From an uncultured Granulosicoccaceae bacterium (GTDB lineage Bacteria > Pseudomonadota > Gammaproteobacteria > Granulosicoccales > Granulosicoccaceae): 64,000 nucleotides of DNA. The stretch is from positions 186,001-250,000 of the forward strand of contig CALGLE010000002.1 of the NCBI GenBank assembly GCA_937930305.1. Reading direction: 5' to 3'. The notes under the pieces were generated by a model. It ran no database searches, was not told the origin of the DNA, and was given only the letters and a program-made list of their open reading frames with translations. The position numbers were made by a program, and so were the translations under genes. Positions 63,316 to 64,000 of this stretch are shown one piece after another; within the stretch, counting starts at the first letter, position 1, and the number at the start of each line of letters is the position of its first letter.

Positions 63316-63408
63316 CTAAATAAAATCCATCATCGACTGGCAGGACAGTAAACCCACGGTCAACACCAAAATGGCGAAGCCGACGATACGTTGAATCGGT
63401 TTTGGCAT
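63316..63408 (-). CDS. Possible 30-residue lipopeptide leader of the XpaC-TelA cluster
   Basis: A short frame runs from an ATG at 63408 to a TAG at 63318-63316, ending two bases before the XpaC start. It encodes a basic start (MPKPIQRIVG), a hydrophobic helix and the lipobox-like VGLLSC near residue 23, followed by only seven more residues. This is the shape of a tiny lipoprotein such as an entericidin. Ribosome-site quality is moderate (TTAGAG six bases upstream, GGAGG 15 upstream). It may also be a coupled leader without its own function. Confidence 0.4.
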   Translation of the reverse strand: MPKPIQRIVGFAILVLTVGLLSCQSMMDFI

Positions 63409-63455
63409 GGCTCTAATGATACACCTCCAGCTAGACCAAATCGGCCCATTTGATC

Positions 63456-63483
63456 ACCATAGAGCGCTAGTTGGGCATTTCAA
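63456..63483 (-). promoter_or_regulatory. Candidate promoter of the XpaC-TelA-SPFH cluster
   Basis: On the minus strand TTGAAA (63483-63478) and TATGGT (63461-63456) are spaced by 16 bases. It sits in the 88-base gap between the helicase-nuclease stop and the small lipopeptide frame. The -10 is only a moderate match. Confidence 0.35.
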
Positions 63484-63496
63484 GGCTGATCGGTAC

Positions 63497-64000
63497 TCAT
63501 TCGGTGGGAACCTCTCTAAAGGCCTGCAATAAAGGAAAGTACAGAGCAAGCCGCAATGGGGCTGATTCCATTTGAGCCAAGATGTCAGCATATCGTCGCA
63601 ATTGCGGCCCATGACGTTCCACTTCTGAAGCTAAAAACCCCTCTAGATCGCCGCCTTTGTGGTCTCCCGTTTTAAAGTCCACCACCCAGCGGGTGCCCTC
63701 TTGCGTGATAAAAGTGCGATCAATAACACGACGTTCGGTTCGCTCACCGGCGCTTACGGTTAGGGCCCATTCGGCTCTGGGCTGCGTATGTGAAGAATCG
63801 TAAAGCCATCGACCCGTTTCATCGTTGCTGACTTTAATTAGGGCTTGCAGGACGACTTTTGCCGATTCTGCAACTTCATTCTCCGGCAGCCCCTGCTGGC
63901 GCAGCTGACGCATCACCACAGGTTCCAGCTCACTTACCCCCTGTTCGGTTAATACGCCATGCGAATGAAAGCGTTCTAATTGCCGATGCACTACGGTACC
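63497..64000 (-). CDS. AddA/UvrD-type helicase-nuclease, C-terminal part only
   Basis: The frame is open to the right edge and ends at 63497; 167 residues are visible. The N-terminal GTVVHRQLERFHSHG is the LGTxxHxxLE start of the nuclease module. RRVIDRTFI, WVVDFKTGD and QLRRYADILAQ are the catalytic motifs of the RecB-type PD-(D/E)XK nuclease. The missing part should hold the UvrD-like helicase. It acts in double-strand break repair. AddA and a UvrD-nuclease fusion cannot be told apart from this end. Confidence 0.88.
   Translation of the reverse strand, partial: GTVVHRQLERFHSHGVLTEQGVSELEPVVMRQLRQQGLPENEVAESAKVVLQALIKVSNDETGRWLYDSSHTQPRAEWALTVSAGERTERRVIDRTFITQEGTRWVVDFKTGDHKGGDLEGFLASEVERHGPQLRRYADILAQMESAPLRLALYFPLLQAFREVPTE

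Noticed and set aside
1-64000. tRNA, rRNA, insertion sequences, phage genes and CRISPR arrays
   Set aside because: No cloverleaf, rRNA-like stretch, transposase or integrase motif, inverted terminal repeat or regular repeat-spacer pattern was seen when reading both strands.

Overview
The window reads as chromosomal DNA of a free-living gammaproteobacterium, probably marine or aquatic and not an enteric. The evidence is the conserved proA-nadD-rsfS-rlmH-maf-rng-yhdP run, the rhodanese-grxC-secB run, trmL, ubiK, comM and yaaA, an MSHA-type pilus operon, and complete ynjBCD and yejABEF transporter operons. Base composition and codon use look even throughout. I see no IS element, prophage, integrase, CRISPR array, rRNA or tRNA gene. 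Coding density is very high, with no gene-free stretch above 300 bases.

Layout. 1-8744 (minus strand): yhdP (cut by the left edge), rng, maf, rlmH, rsfS, nadD, a small basic protein coupled to nadD, and proA. 8784-9563 (plus): a TatD-family nuclease. 9541-19159 (minus): a compact eight-gene MSHA-like operon (mshM, mshL, mshE, mshG, a PilM/PilN-like fusion, a PilO/PilP-like fusion and two pseudopilin-like proteins), nearly all genes joined by overlapping stop and start codons. 19296-23087: trmL, secB, grxC, a rhodanese, a dihaem cytochrome c, a cytochrome b561 and an unknown gene. 23091-28711 (plus): an FtsX-type ABC exporter pair, an unknown gene, a UMF1-type MFS carrier and a PqiA-like protein. 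28789-33601 (plus): a CAP-domain lipoprotein, two tandem paralogous lipoproteins with divergent OmpA-like C-termini, an orphan amino-acid-binding protein and a Nudix hydrolase.

33598-41670 (minus): an O-antigen-ligase-like protein with a long acidic tail, an orphan pair resembling type III secretion ring proteins SctD and SctC (the SctC-like one has no secretin barrel), comM, ubiK, a rhomboid protease, yaaA and a YceI lipoprotein. 41796-46024 (plus): a large membrane protein with Cys-paired repeats outside and a TerB/degenerate-J module inside, a small coupled partner, and a coiled-coil membrane protein, with strong terminators. 46108-49240 (minus): a small membrane protein, a Fic-fold protein with a ruined active site, a PLP dehydratase and a CDP-alcohol phosphatidyltransferase. 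49263-58589 (minus): the ynjBCD and yejABEF ABC transporter operons. 58798-63408 (minus): a cluster of zinc-ribbon protein, SPFH/GYF protein, TelA, XpaC and a possible 30-residue lipopeptide. 63497-64000: the 3' end of an AddA/UvrD-type helicase-nuclease.

The best candidates for undescribed biology are the barrel-less SctC/SctD pair, the XpaC-TelA-SPFH-zinc-ribbon cluster, the Cys-repeat/TerB/J-like membrane protein with its partner, and the pseudo-Fic protein. Family assignments come from reading motifs by eye, with no database search.
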